A stretch of DNA of 36,553 nt from PALSA-911 sp043742865 (GCA_043742865.1 JAYTXR010000053.1:1-36553), one strand, 5' to 3'. Shown: positions 8,059 through 16,252, numbered from the stretch's first letter. Made by a program: numbers and translations. Notes: a model not told the origin generated them from the letters alone.

Positions 8059-8769
8059 TCACACCGCCAGATATCGTTGCTTGATATCGTCGTTCTGCTT
8101 CAGCTCGGCGACGGTTCCGCGGTAGACGATATGACCCTTGTCGATGATGGCGACGCTGGTTGCGACGGCTATGCAAAAATGCATGTTCTGCTCGGCCAGC
8201 AATATCGTCACGCCCTCCTCCCGCAACTCCCCGATCAGCCGGGCGATCTGCGCTACGATGATCGGGGCAAGTCCCTCGGAGGGTTCGTCGAGCAGGATGA
8301 TTTCCGGGTTTCCCATCAGCGTTCGCGCGATGGTGAGCATCTGCTGTTCGCCGCCCGACAGCCGACCCGCCATGCGCCCACGCATGGCCTGCAGTGTCGG
8401 GAACACCCGGAAGATGCGCTCCAGCGTCCAATGTATGGTGCCATCTGTGGCCGGCTTGATGGCGATGCTGAGATTGTCATCGACAGAGTGCTCCGGAAAA
8501 ACCTGCCGGTCTTCCGGTACATAGCCGATGCCGCGCCGGGCGATGCGGTAGGGGGCATGGCCGGCAATCTGCTGTCCGTTCAGCACAATGCGTCCGGCCC
8601 GCGGCGGCGCAACGCCGGCGATCGCCTTGAACGTCGTGCTTTTGCCAGCGCCGTTACGGCCGAGCAGCGCCACGGTCGTGCCACGCTCGATACTCAAATC
8701 GACACCGAACAGGATTTGGCTCGCGCCATAAAACACGTCGATGCCTTCAAGACTTAACTGAACGCTCAT
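8059..8769 (-). CDS. livF: Branched-chain amino acid-type ABC transporter ATP-binding protein LivF
   Basis: This cytoplasmic ATPase has 236 residues, the usual LivF length. The Walker A loop GRNGAGKST, Q-loop region, signature SGGEQQMLTIARTLM and Walker B IILLDEPSEGLAP are intact, as is the switch region AEQNMHF. The EPSEGLAP form is typical of LivF rather than LivG. It would form the ATPase pair with LivG under the LivHM permease. Its ATG overlaps the livG stop in ATGA, and it is the last gene of the five-gene operon beginning at 12665. The substrate may be an amino acid, amide, urea or aromatic acid; the family is broad. Confidence 0.93.
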   Translation of the reverse strand: MSVQLSLEGIDVFYGASQILFGVDLSIERGTTVALLGRNGAGKSTTFKAIAGVAPPRAGRIVLNGQQIAGHAPYRIARRGIGYVPEDRQVFPEHSVDDNLSIAIKPATDGTIHWTLERIFRVFPTLQAMRGRMAGRLSGGEQQMLTIARTLMGNPEIILLDEPSEGLAPIIVAQIARLIGELREEGVTILLAEQNMHFCIAVATSVAIIDKGHIVYRGTVAELKQNDDIKQRYLAV

Positions 8770-9527
8770 GGGTGCGCCTCCAGGCTGGTTCCCAGATACG
8801 CTTCGATCACGGCCGGGTTGCTGCGGATTTCATCCGGCGTGCCCTCGGCCAGCACACTGCCGTAGCGCAGCACACGGATCGTCTGCGCGATCTTGAAAAC
8901 GATGTCCATGTCGTGCTCGATAAACACCAGGGTCATGCCGACCTCGGACCACAGGCGCTGCACCCGATCGATCATCTGCCAGCGCTCATCGGGTCCCATC
9001 CCGGCGGTCGGCTCATCCAGCAGCAGGATTTTCGGCTCCAGCGAGAGCGCGAGCGCGATATCCAGCAGCTTCTGGTCGCCATGCGACAGATAACGCGACG
9101 GCGTCCGCGCCACCCGCTCAAGCCCGACCAGCGCCATGATCTCGCGCGCCCGTGCCATGGCACCGGGCAGCGGAAAGCGGCGGAAGATCGAGGCGGTTTG
9201 GCCGCGATGCGACAGAACGGCCGCAGCCAGCGCTTCCTCGACGGTGAATTGCGGAAATATGCTGGCGACCTGGAAGGCGCGGCCGATGCCGCGCCGGACG
9301 ATCTCGGACTGGTTGTGCCCGGCGATATCAACGCCGTCGAGCAGGATTTCGCCGGCATCGGGGCGCAGGGCGCCGCTGATCAGGTTGAAGAACGTGGTCT
9401 TGCCGGCGCCGTTCGGACCGATGATCGCCGTCAGCGAGCCAGCGGCGAAGTCCAGCGTGATGGCGTCGGAGGCGACAACGCCGCCGAAGCGCTTGGTAAG
9501 CCCGACGATCGACAGTTGCGCAGTCAT
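8766..9527 (-). CDS. livG: Branched-chain amino acid-type ABC transporter ATP-binding protein LivG
   Basis: From the ATG at 9527 the protein has 253 residues. Walker A is GPNGAGKTT, the signature region reads YLSHGDQKLLDIALAL, and Walker B is ILLLDEPTAGMGPDE, followed by the H-loop IEHDMD. The signature has SHGDQ rather than LSGGQ, a known LivG-class variant, and the C-terminal helix EGTPDEIRSNPAVIEAYLG is typical. The start at 9527 overlaps the livM stop by 4 bp; the open frame extends to 9572 but would overlap livM further and lacks support. It pairs with LivF. Confidence 0.93.
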   Translation of the reverse strand: MTAQLSIVGLTKRFGGVVASDAITLDFAAGSLTAIIGPNGAGKTTFFNLISGALRPDAGEILLDGVDIAGHNQSEIVRRGIGRAFQVASIFPQFTVEEALAAAVLSHRGQTASIFRRFPLPGAMARAREIMALVGLERVARTPSRYLSHGDQKLLDIALALSLEPKILLLDEPTAGMGPDERWQMIDRVQRLWSEVGMTLVFIEHDMDIVFKIAQTIRVLRYGSVLAEGTPDEIRSNPAVIEAYLGTSLEAHP

Positions 9528-10492
9528 CGAGCCGCGCCATCCCGCAGCGCGGCGCGGCGCCGGTTCCACCAATCCATCAGCAGGTCGAGAAATCCGCGGC
9601 GCAGGCCAAGCACGATGACCAGCAGGATGGCCCCCATCACCATCCCGTGGTGTTCGGTGATCCGGTTGATGTTGTCATTCAACAGCAGGAAAACCGCGGT
9701 GCCGACCAGGGGCCCGAGGAATACCGTGATGCCGCCCAACATGATCATAAAGATCGCATCGCCGGACGTGGTCCAGAAGGCAAAATTCGGGTAGGCGCCC
9801 GAGACATACAGGCTCATTAATATGCCCGCGATCGACCCGAACACCCCCGCCAGCACGAAGGCCGCGAGCTTGTAGCGTTGCACCGGAATGCCGAGGAACC
9901 GCGCGCGCTCGGCGTTGTCGCGGATCATCCGCAAGGCGTAGCCGTACGGCGATTGCACAATCTGGCGGATCGCCAGCACGCAGATGGCGAACACGATCAC
10001 GGTGAGCACGAATAGCTGGCGGGGTTCGGCGAGGTTGATGCCGAGGAATTCCGGCCGCGGCAGGCCGCCCATCAGCCCCTGGTCGCCCCCGGTCATCGAC
10101 ACCCAACCGACGATGATGGAGTAGAGCAACATCTGGAACGCCAGCGTCAGGAACGAGAAGTAGATGTCGGACAGCCGGATGCACAACGCCCCAACCACCA
10201 CGCCCCAAACGCAGGCGACGAACAGGGTCAGCAGTGCCGCGAGCGGGATCGAGACGACGTTCGACTGCATCAGCAGGCCAAAGCTGTAGGCGCCAAGCCC
10301 GAAGAACATCGCATGGCCGAACGAGACCAGGCCGGTGTAGCCGATCAGCAGATTCAACGAGAGCGCGAGCAGCCCGAAGATCGACAGGCGCATCAACACG
10401 TCGATCACCGCCTTATCGCCCAGCGACAGCCCGATCGCGATCACCGCGGCGGCCAGCACGGCGGCGATCAGCATTTCCAGCCGAGCGGTCAT
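9524..10492 (-). CDS. livM: Branched-chain amino acid-type ABC transporter permease LivM
   Basis: The 322-residue inner-membrane permease has about eight to ten hydrophobic segments. The family landmarks LSLNLLIGYTGLVSFGHAMFFG in the N-terminal third and the cytoplasmic coupling loop RMIRDNAERARFLGIPVQRYKL are both clear, identifying LivM rather than LivH. The ATG at 10492 gives MTARLEML and lies one base after livH; an upstream in-frame start at 10507 (MGPRS) is possible but overlaps livH by more. It forms the translocation pore with LivH and is coupled to livG by an ATGA overlap. Confidence 0.92.
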   Translation of the reverse strand: MTARLEMLIAAVLAAAVIAIGLSLGDKAVIDVLMRLSIFGLLALSLNLLIGYTGLVSFGHAMFFGLGAYSFGLLMQSNVVSIPLAALLTLFVACVWGVVVGALCIRLSDIYFSFLTLAFQMLLYSIIVGWVSMTGGDQGLMGGLPRPEFLGINLAEPRQLFVLTVIVFAICVLAIRQIVQSPYGYALRMIRDNAERARFLGIPVQRYKLAAFVLAGVFGSIAGILMSLYVSGAYPNFAFWTTSGDAIFMIMLGGITVFLGPLVGTAVFLLLNDNINRITEHHGMVMGAILLVIVLGLRRGFLDLLMDWWNRRRAALRDGAAR

Positions 10493-10493
10493 G

Positions 10494-11396
10494 CTACGCG
10501 GTCCCACGGCCGAACAGGCCCGTGGGCTTGATCAGCAGCACGAGGGCCATGATGGCGAAGGTCACGCCTTCGGTGGCGAGCGGGAAGCCGATCGTCCCAA
10601 AAGCTCGGATCAGCCCGATCAGCACGGCCGCGATGAACGCGCCGCCGATCGAACCCATGCCGCCGATCACGGTGACGATGAAGCTCTCGATCAGGATATC
10701 GAACCCCATGCCGGGGGTGGCGGAACGAACTGGCGCCGCCAGCGCGCCGGCCGCGCCCGCGAGCAAGGCGCCCAGCCCGAAGATCAGCGCATAGACCAGC
10801 GAGGTGTTGATCCCCAACACCGCCACCATCTGCCGGTTCACCGCCGCCGCGCGCACGATCTTGCCGAACCGCGTCAGCCCGAGCAGCGCGCCAACGCCGA
10901 TCGCGATCAGCACTGCGAAGACCATCAGGAACGCATAGAAGGGCGGGACATAGCCGCCCCACAGCTGGATCGGCGGCAGCGCGAAGGCTTCCGGCATGCC
11001 CATAGACAGGAAATCCCCACCCCAAACGGTTTTCACCAGATCGTCGAGGATCAGCACGAAGGCGTAGCAGACCAGCAATTGCAGCAGCACGTCGCGTCCA
11101 TACACCCGGCTGATGAAAAATCGCTCGAACACGATGCCGAACAAGCCGACCCCGACCCCGCCGGCCAGCACCGCCAGCGCGTAGCTTCCGGTTACCGAAT
11201 AGGCGGTCAGCGCCAGATAGGCGCCCAGCATGTAGAACGACCCGTGGGCGAAATTCACCACGCCGAGCACGCCGAAGATCAGCGTGACGCCGGAGGCGAC
11301 CAGGAAGATCAGCATCCCGATGATCAGCCCGGCGGAGACCTGCGTCACCACGCAGGCAGGCTCCGCGAAGCAGCCGAGCAGTGCAGCGAAATTCAT
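10494..11396 (-). CDS. livH: Branched-chain amino acid-type ABC transporter permease LivH
   Basis: A 300-residue inner-membrane permease of usual LivH length. It shows SAGLIIGMLIFLVASGVTLIFG-VNFAHGSFYMLGAY at the N terminus, the conserved entry helices of LivH, and ends with the ATEGVTFAIMALVLLIKPTGLFG segment. The coupling loop TRFGKIVRAAAVNRQMVAVLGIN is also recognisable. It starts 12 bp after the stop of the substrate-binding protein gene. With LivM it forms the membrane channel of the importer. Confidence 0.93.
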   Translation of the reverse strand: MNFAALLGCFAEPACVVTQVSAGLIIGMLIFLVASGVTLIFGVLGVVNFAHGSFYMLGAYLALTAYSVTGSYALAVLAGGVGVGLFGIVFERFFISRVYGRDVLLQLLVCYAFVLILDDLVKTVWGGDFLSMGMPEAFALPPIQLWGGYVPPFYAFLMVFAVLIAIGVGALLGLTRFGKIVRAAAVNRQMVAVLGINTSLVYALIFGLGALLAGAAGALAAPVRSATPGMGFDILIESFIVTVIGGMGSIGGAFIAAVLIGLIRAFGTIGFPLATEGVTFAIMALVLLIKPTGLFGRGTA

Positions 11397-11408
11397 CCCG
11401 GCTACCCC

Positions 11409-12665
11409 TCAGACAAAACCCTTCGCTTTCTTCCATTCCGCCTCGTAGCGCAGGATCGAGCTCCAGTCGGCGTCCTGAACATCCTTGAAATAGGGCAGTT
11501 CCGGCACGACCACGCCCCAGCCGATCGCGTAGTTAATCATCGTCTGGTCCTCGGCGCGCATTGTCAGCTTGCCGCCAACGCCGAACGGGCTGTCGATCGT
11601 CATGCCGCGCATCGCCTCGGCGAGCACATGGCCATCGGCGCTGCCGGTCTTGCGCATCGCTTCCAGCAGGAACTCGGTTCCCGCGGCGGTCTGCCACGCC
11701 CAGTTGCTCGGCTCGAAACCGGTCCGCTTCACGAACGCATCGTGCCAGGCCTGGTTGGCCGCTGTCGGGGGATAGCTCGCCAGATAGCGGCTGCCCGACC
11801 GCACGTCCGGCGGCAGTTTCTTGATTTCCTTGAGGGTGGTCAGGTCCGCGAGGTTCGGCGTGAACATCGGCACTTTGTCGAAGATGTTGTAGAGCCGCGC
11901 CTGATCCATGAACGCGACGATATCGCCGCCCGAATGCGCGGTGAACACCGCGTCTGGCTTCAGGGAGAGGACCTGCGTCAGGCTTTCGGTGTAATCGGGC
12001 GCCATGAATTTCGGCCAGGCCTCCCCCACCAGCGTCACCTCGGGGTCGAACTTCTTGAGATCGTCGATGAATTGGCCCGTCGCGTCGCGGCCATAGGCGA
12101 AGTCGGGGGAGTTGGTCATCCAGCGCTTCAGGCCGCGCGTCTTGGAAAGGGAAGTCGCATACTGGGCGCCGGCGATCGCGTCATGGACCACCTGCCGGGC
12201 GGCGCGGAACGTGTTGGGTGCGCGGATCTTCGGGTCGGCCGTCAGTACCGAGGTTTCCGACACGGTGTGGATGCAGAGATGCCCGGTTTCCCGCACGACT
12301 TCCTGGATCGCGAAAGTACCCGCCGTTGTCGAGCCCGACAGAATGATCTGGCAGCCGTCGCTGTTGATCAGTTCGCGCACCACGCGCGCCGCCTCGTCCG
12401 GGCGCGCCTTATCGTCGCGCGCAATGAGTTCGATCTGCCGCCCGTTCAGTCCGCCGGCCTGGTTAAAGGCGTCGATCGCCATCAGGGCAGCTGGGCGGAT
12501 GGTATTGCCGATGACCGTGAAGCGGCCGGAGAGCACGGTCGGCATGCCGATCTTGATCGGGTCCTTGCTTTGCCCGCGACCGATGCTGGGAAATCCGGTC
12601 AGGGCCGCGGCTGTCCCGGCCAGGACCGTACGGCGGGTAAATTGGGTGTTTCCAGATGCTGCCAC
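11409..12665 (-). CDS. ABC transporter substrate-binding protein, first gene of the liv-type operon
   Basis: A periplasmic Peripla_BP_6 protein of 418 residues. The start is GTG at 12665, supported by GGGGA about 7 bp upstream, giving a leader with TRRTVLAGTAAALTGFPSI, a Tat-type twin arginine followed by a hydrophobic stretch. The mature protein begins IKIGMPTVLSGRFTVIGN, continues with the NQAGGLNGRQIELIARDD strand typical of the family, and keeps the SGSTTAGTFAIQEV ligand-binding loop. It heads the operon, so it is the natural partner of LivHMGF. The ligand is not determinable; related proteins bind leucine, amides, aromatic acids or urea. Confidence 0.9.
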   Translation of the reverse strand: MAASGNTQFTRRTVLAGTAAALTGFPSIGRGQSKDPIKIGMPTVLSGRFTVIGNTIRPAALMAIDAFNQAGGLNGRQIELIARDDKARPDEAARVVRELINSDGCQIILSGSTTAGTFAIQEVVRETGHLCIHTVSETSVLTADPKIRAPNTFRAARQVVHDAIAGAQYATSLSKTRGLKRWMTNSPDFAYGRDATGQFIDDLKKFDPEVTLVGEAWPKFMAPDYTESLTQVLSLKPDAVFTAHSGGDIVAFMDQARLYNIFDKVPMFTPNLADLTTLKEIKKLPPDVRSGSRYLASYPPTAANQAWHDAFVKRTGFEPSNWAWQTAAGTEFLLEAMRKTGSADGHVLAEAMRGMTIDSPFGVGGKLTMRAEDQTMINYAIGWGVVVPELPYFKDVQDADWSSILRYEAEWKKAKGFV

Positions 12666-12732
12666 TTACGTTCCCCAGATGGCCGATTTGCGGACGACCT
12701 TGTTCGACCTATAATCTCCAAATCGCACAACG

Positions 12733-12779
12733 TGCCCGTCAGGGCAATGGACGTTGCGCTGCTAACGCCCGACAGGGCG
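12733..12779. promoter_or_regulatory. Pair of similar 14-bp palindromes, candidate operator
   Basis: TGCCCGTCAGGGCA (12733-12746) and CGCCCGACAGGGCG (12766-12779) share the pattern yGCCCGwCAGGGCr with 5-bp inverted arms. Their centres are 33 bp apart, about three helical turns, so a regulator could bind both on the same DNA face. They lie 68-115 bp upstream of the GTG of the binding-protein operon and upstream of the divergent MBL pair. The function is inferred. Confidence 0.4.
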
Positions 12780-12811
12780 AACTTGCCGCCCTGTACTGCG
12801 ACATGCGTCTG

Positions 12812-12849
12812 TTCTACCTGTGACAGCCAGTTCTACGTCTGACAGCCAG
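12812..12849. repeat. Tandem 19-bp direct repeat (two copies)
   Basis: TTCTACCTGTGACAGCCAG (12812-12830) is followed immediately by TTCTACGTCTGACAGCCAG (12831-12849), 17 of 19 positions identical. It sits in the 361-bp intergenic region between the divergent binding-protein and MBL genes. It may be a regulatory direct repeat or a replication-slippage scar. Confidence 0.7.
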
Positions 12850-12898
12850 GGGGATCGCCGTCAGGATCGGCGAACGGTCGGTTGACTGGGAGGTCCCG

Positions 12899-13006
12899 TT
12901 GACGACGAAGGCATATGCTTTGAGTGTGGGGCGCATCGTTCGGCAGGGATCGGTCGAGACGCTGGCGGAACCCTTGACGTTGGCCGATCAGCATCTCGGC
13001 GCATAA
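12899..13006 (+). pseudogene. Possible remnant of a LivF-type ATPase C terminus
   Basis: The frame from 12899 to the TAA at 13004-13006 reads AYALSVGRIVRQGSVETLAE followed by PLTLADQHLGA. This resembles the last 30-35 residues of LivF-like ATPases (pattern AYVLxxGRIVxxGxxxxLxxxPxLxxxYLG). No Walker motifs or upstream ABC sequence precede it: the frame meets a stop at 12821 and the intervening residues do not look like an ABC domain. I read it as the 3' stub of a deleted transporter gene just before the MBL pair. Chance similarity of a short frame cannot be excluded. Confidence 0.45.
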
Positions 13007-13026
13007 CCGCTTATCATGGAGGCAAC

Positions 13027-13887
13027 ATGACCGCTCTCGCGCAGGCCGCGGACAAATCGGCGGTGTCGCCGACCCCGCCCCCTCTCGAACTCGTTGCCGA
13101 CAAGCTCTATTTGCTCGGCGACAGCGTCGTCCTGGATGGCCGGATCAGCTGGGTGCCGCCGGATGTCCGCGGCTGGCAGCCGATCAACACCTATGTGCTG
13201 CTGGAAGGGGACACGGTGCTGGTGATCGATCCCGGCGTCTACGCCCATCGCACGATCATCCGCGAACAGCTGGCGATGCTGGCCGAACCCGGGCGCAAGC
13301 TGTCCATATTTTTGACCCGGCCGGAGCCGGACGTCACCGGAAATATCGGCGAGATCGCCAGCTGCTATCCGGTCGAGCGGCTCTATGCCGGCGGTGGACC
13401 CAACCCGTTCGATGCGTTCGAATCCTCGATGCTGATGGACCCCGCCAGCCGGGGCAACCGTATCCAGATGGAACGCATGCCGCCCGGCTACCAGATGCCG
13501 CTCGGGGAGGACCGTGGGGTCGAGATCCTGCGTCCGACCATCCGGTTGCTGGCCACGTTCTGGGGCTATGACGCGGCAACCCGCACCTTGTTCACCTCCG
13601 ACTCCTTTGGCCACAGCATCCAGGCATCGCCCCAGGCTGCGCGCGTGATCCGTGCCGGCTCCCCCAGCCAGGCCGGCGTGGCGATGGTCAAGGCGCATCT
13701 GCTGGCGAAGTTCGGTTGGCTTGCGCGTGCCAAAACCAGCTCGATCCTGCAGAACCTGGACGAGATGCGCGGCGATCGGGTGATCGAGCGGATCGCGCCC
13801 GGGCATGGCCTTGTCATCGAAGGGCGCGAGATGGTTGAAATGCACCTGAACGCGATGCGGACCGTATTGCAGGAGCTGTCAGCATGA
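13027..13887 (+). CDS. Metallo-beta-lactamase-fold protein, flavodiiron-like, degenerate metal site (A)
   Basis: This 286-residue MBL-fold protein has the pattern of the oxygen-binding (FprA/ODP) branch: INTYVLLEGDTVLVIDPG near 53-70, the metal loop region at 97-106, LFTSDSFGH with Asp192, and APGHG with His260. In place of the canonical SHPEPDHxGN, the metal loop reads TRPEPDVTGN: Glu100 and Asp102 remain, but both His positions are Arg98 and Val103. The expected His before the TSDSFG strand is also absent (ATFWGYD). A normal diiron centre in this chain alone is unlikely. GGAGG lies just upstream of the ATG. Its stop overlaps the start of a second MBL gene in ATGA. Confidence 0.82.
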   Translation: MTALAQAADKSAVSPTPPPLELVADKLYLLGDSVVLDGRISWVPPDVRGWQPINTYVLLEGDTVLVIDPGVYAHRTIIREQLAMLAEPGRKLSIFLTRPEPDVTGNIGEIASCYPVERLYAGGGPNPFDAFESSMLMDPASRGNRIQMERMPPGYQMPLGEDRGVEILRPTIRLLATFWGYDAATRTLFTSDSFGHSIQASPQAARVIRAGSPSQAGVAMVKAHLLAKFGWLARAKTSSILQNLDEMRGDRVIERIAPGHGLVIEGREMVEMHLNAMRTVLQELSA

Positions 13888-14690
13888 CGAGAGAACGCCA
13901 CCAACTTCCCCGCGAAATCGCCGACGGCGTCTGGTGGCTTGGCGGCTGCCTGGAAAGCGCCGCTTTTTCCGAGCCGGTGCATTTCCACACCTCCGCCTAT
14001 CTGATCGTCGGCGCCGACCAGACATTGCTCTACGATACCGCGCCGCCGGCAATGTGGCCGGAGCTGGACCGCGACCTCGACCGGATCCTGGGGACGCGAC
14101 CGCTGGATTTCGTGGTCCCCTCGCACCCGGAAATCCCGCATGCCGGCAATCTCGGCAAGTTGCTGGACAAATACCCGGCCGCGCTGGCGATGGGAGATTT
14201 GCGCGACTACCATCTGTACTTCCCCGATCACGTCGGGCAGATGCGATCGGTGCCGCATGAAACAACCCTTGCCCTGGGCGGCGGCTATCGGTTCACTTTC
14301 CTGGACGCGATCATCGAGGATCTGCCGAATACCGTCTGGGGCTACGAACACAAGCAGCAGGTGCTGTTTCCGGTCGATGCGCTCGGCTACGGCCATCTGC
14401 CGCAAAACGCCGAATTCCCCGACGAACCCATGCATCGCGCCGGCGAGTGCGCGCTGTTGGCAAGCGAACTGCATCAGCCCCCGGCGCTGGACCTGGCGAC
14501 CTATCTGACCCAGTCGTCGCTGTTCTGGAGCCGCTATGTCGAGATCACGCCCTATCTGGCGCGGCTGGAGGCGCTGATGCGCCAATATCCGCCGCGGTTT
14601 ATCGCCCCGGCGCATGGCAGCGTGATCGACGATCTTGACATAGTCATGCCGGTGATGCGCGAGGCGCACCGGAAATCTTTCATCGGCTGA
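13884..14690 (+). CDS. Metallo-beta-lactamase-fold protein, flavodiiron-like, degenerate metal site (B)
   Basis: The 268-residue partner of the preceding gene has the same architecture: YLIVGADQTLLYDTA near 39-53, metal loop SHPEIPHAGN at 80-89, LFPVDALGYGH with Asp165, and APAHG with His244. Here His81, Glu83 and His86 are kept but the loop Asp is Pro85, the reverse of the loss in protein A. The His expected before the VDALG strand is also not evident (TVWGYEH). It overlaps protein A by 4 bp, so the two are probably made in equal amounts and may form a heterodimer. No flavodoxin domain is fused to it. The function is unknown; hydrolase or O2/NO-related chemistry is possible. Confidence 0.82.
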   Translation: MTRERHQLPREIADGVWWLGGCLESAAFSEPVHFHTSAYLIVGADQTLLYDTAPPAMWPELDRDLDRILGTRPLDFVVPSHPEIPHAGNLGKLLDKYPAALAMGDLRDYHLYFPDHVGQMRSVPHETTLALGGGYRFTFLDAIIEDLPNTVWGYEHKQQVLFPVDALGYGHLPQNAEFPDEPMHRAGECALLASELHQPPALDLATYLTQSSLFWSRYVEITPYLARLEALMRQYPPRFIAPAHGSVIDDLDIVMPVMREAHRKSFIG

Positions 14691-14691
14691 G

Positions 14692-14720
14692 CCGGCGGCA
14701 TCCCAATCGGATAACGCCGG
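14692..14720. terminator. Weak hairpin between convergent genes
   Basis: CCGGCG (14692-14697) and CGCCGG (14715-14720) can pair across a 17-nt loop in the 30-bp gap between the MBL pair and the convergent cupin gene. It is short and has no T-tract, so the assignment is tentative. Confidence 0.25.
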
Positions 14721-15080
14721 TCAGGTAACTTCCGTGGTCGTGCCTTTCGGGGTCACGCTGATAAACATGACCGGATCGCGGGAAGATGCCGCGTGCCAGT
14801 GGTTCTCCCCGGCCGGAAACAGCACCACGTCGCCGGCTGTGACTTCGCGCTGCTCATGCTCGGTTGCCACGATGGCGGTGCCCGACATCACCACAATGAC
14901 CTGATCATGGGTATGGATGTGGAACGCGTTCGCCGCCCCGACTGCAAAGCTCAGCAAGGTGAAGCTGAGTTGAGCGCTATCGTGGCCCGCGATCAGCGAC
15001 TGGCGTGCCACCGCACCGGCGGGAAATAGTGCTCCTCCCACCGCCTCGTGCGGAGCGCGCTCGATACTGACGATTTTCAT
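14721..15080 (-). CDS. Small cupin-domain protein
   Basis: A single-domain cupin of 119 residues. Cupin motif 1 is FHIHTHDQVIVVMSG with candidate metal ligands His54, His56, His58 and Gln60; motif 2 is GDVVLFPAGENHWHAA with His94/His96. The ATG at 15080 is chosen because it immediately precedes the beta-rich cupin fold; the open frame continues to 15287 only as a shadow of the upstream amidohydrolase. It is last in the Rieske/amidohydrolase operon, 23 bp after the preceding stop. Small cupins of this type can be dioxygenases, isomerases or sensors; I cannot choose. Confidence 0.82.
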   Translation of the reverse strand: MKIVSIERAPHEAVGGALFPAGAVARQSLIAGHDSAQLSFTLLSFAVGAANAFHIHTHDQVIVVMSGTAIVATEHEQREVTAGDVVLFPAGENHWHAASSRDPVMFISVTPKGTTTEVT

Positions 15081-15103
15081 CGCGAAAACTTCCGGACGGA
15101 CAC

Positions 15104-16252
15104 TTAAAACTCGCTCCAATGCTGGGCGGGCCGTTGCGGGTTCAGGCGATATTTCCGAATAGCATTGCCGGCAAGGATCTCCCGCCGGATCGCCGCCGGC
15201 ACGCCGGTGAAGTTCATCCGCGGATTGTAATCGCCGTCCCAATGCGGGTAGTCGGTGGAGAATTCCAGCATTTGTGGGCCCAGCCATTCGATCACCCGGG
15301 CAAGGTGGTGCGGGTTACGCGGCTCCTCGACCGGTTGGCGAGTAAACGAAACATGTTCACGAATATATTCCGATGGCAGGCGCTTTAACCCAGGCGCATC
15401 GCGGCGCAATTCCTTCCAATGACGGTCCATGCGCCACAGATACGGCAACACCCAGCTAAATCCACCCTCAACAAAGGTGAATCGCAATTCGGGAAAGCGG
15501 TCGAACACGCCCTCGCACAACATGCTGGTCAGATGCGCGGCATACAGCAACGGGAACTGCCCGTGGTTCTCCAGGAAGTAATTGGGCGGTCCGTAGACCG
15601 TCATCAAGGCTGGCCCGGGCCGCTGCAAAGTGACATGCGAGGCAACCGCCAGGCCGTTGCGGATCGCCGCCTCATACACCGGCCAGTACTTGGCCTCCCC
15701 GAACAGGGCGCCCGCATAGGGATTCAACATAACCTGAACGATGTGCGGATGTCCGGCAAAGCGCTCTATTTCCGCCACCGCCAGATCGGGGTCGGTCGAA
15801 ACGCGCAACGTGCTCTTGTAACGGCCGTGGCCGTTATAGGCGCCGATCCAGGTACTGGCGATCCAATTATTGACCGCGGCCGCCATGGCCGCTTCATGCT
15901 CGGGATTGGCCAGCGATTTATCGGATAGCGGGATGATGATCGCGGTGTCCACCTCCGACTCGTCAAACAGCTGCCGACCGGTCACCTGCGGATCCGAGCC
16001 CGGAGGGCCGGAGGGCGTGAAGCTATCGATCCGGCGGCCTTCGTTAGGCGGCGCGAATATCACCGATGTGCCGAGCAATCCGCCGGCGAACAGCAGTTCG
16101 CGATAGCCCTTGCTCAACCAGGGTTCAGGCATGTGATCCGCGATCTCCATGCCATGCCGCGGATTCACATGGATATCGCAATCCACGATCTTCACATCGA
16201 CCGTGTCGGGCACGGCAACCAGATCCTTGTCGGGATACAGAAGCTGCGTCAT
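15104..16252 (-). CDS. Amidohydrolase family 2 (TIM-barrel metal-dependent hydrolase/decarboxylase)
   Basis: A 382-residue amidohydrolase-2 protein, the family that includes ACMSD and gamma-resorcylate decarboxylase. Visible landmarks are VDCDIHVNP at 23-31 (first strand, DxH), ASHVTLQ with His206, LTFVEGGF-type segment at 262-265 and FSTDYPHWDGD with Asp334, the conserved catalytic/metal Asp. The ATG at 16252 gives MTQLLYPDKD and overlaps the upstream paralogue stop in ATGA; a longer open frame to 16537 is only the paralogue's shadow. Members hydrolyse amides or lactones or decarboxylate aromatic acids. Of the two paralogues in the operon, this one keeps the complete catalytic motif. Confidence 0.87.
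   Translation of the reverse strand: MTQLLYPDKDLVAVPDTVDVKIVDCDIHVNPRHGMEIADHMPEPWLSKGYRELLFAGGLLGTSVIFAPPNEGRRIDSFTPSGPPGSDPQVTGRQLFDESEVDTAIIIPLSDKSLANPEHEAAMAAAVNNWIASTWIGAYNGHGRYKSTLRVSTDPDLAVAEIERFAGHPHIVQVMLNPYAGALFGEAKYWPVYEAAIRNGLAVASHVTLQRPGPALMTVYGPPNYFLENHGQFPLLYAAHLTSMLCEGVFDRFPELRFTFVEGGFSWVLPYLWRMDRHWKELRRDAPGLKRLPSEYIREHVSFTRQPVEEPRNPHHLARVIEWLGPQMLEFSTDYPHWDGDYNPRMNFTGVPAAIRREILAGNAIRKYRLNPQRPAQHWSEF

Noticed and set aside
10491..12842. 783-codon open frame on the plus strand
   Set aside because: It is antisense to livH and the binding-protein gene, which have clear family motifs; the frame is an artefact of GC codon bias and its residues show only low-complexity composition.
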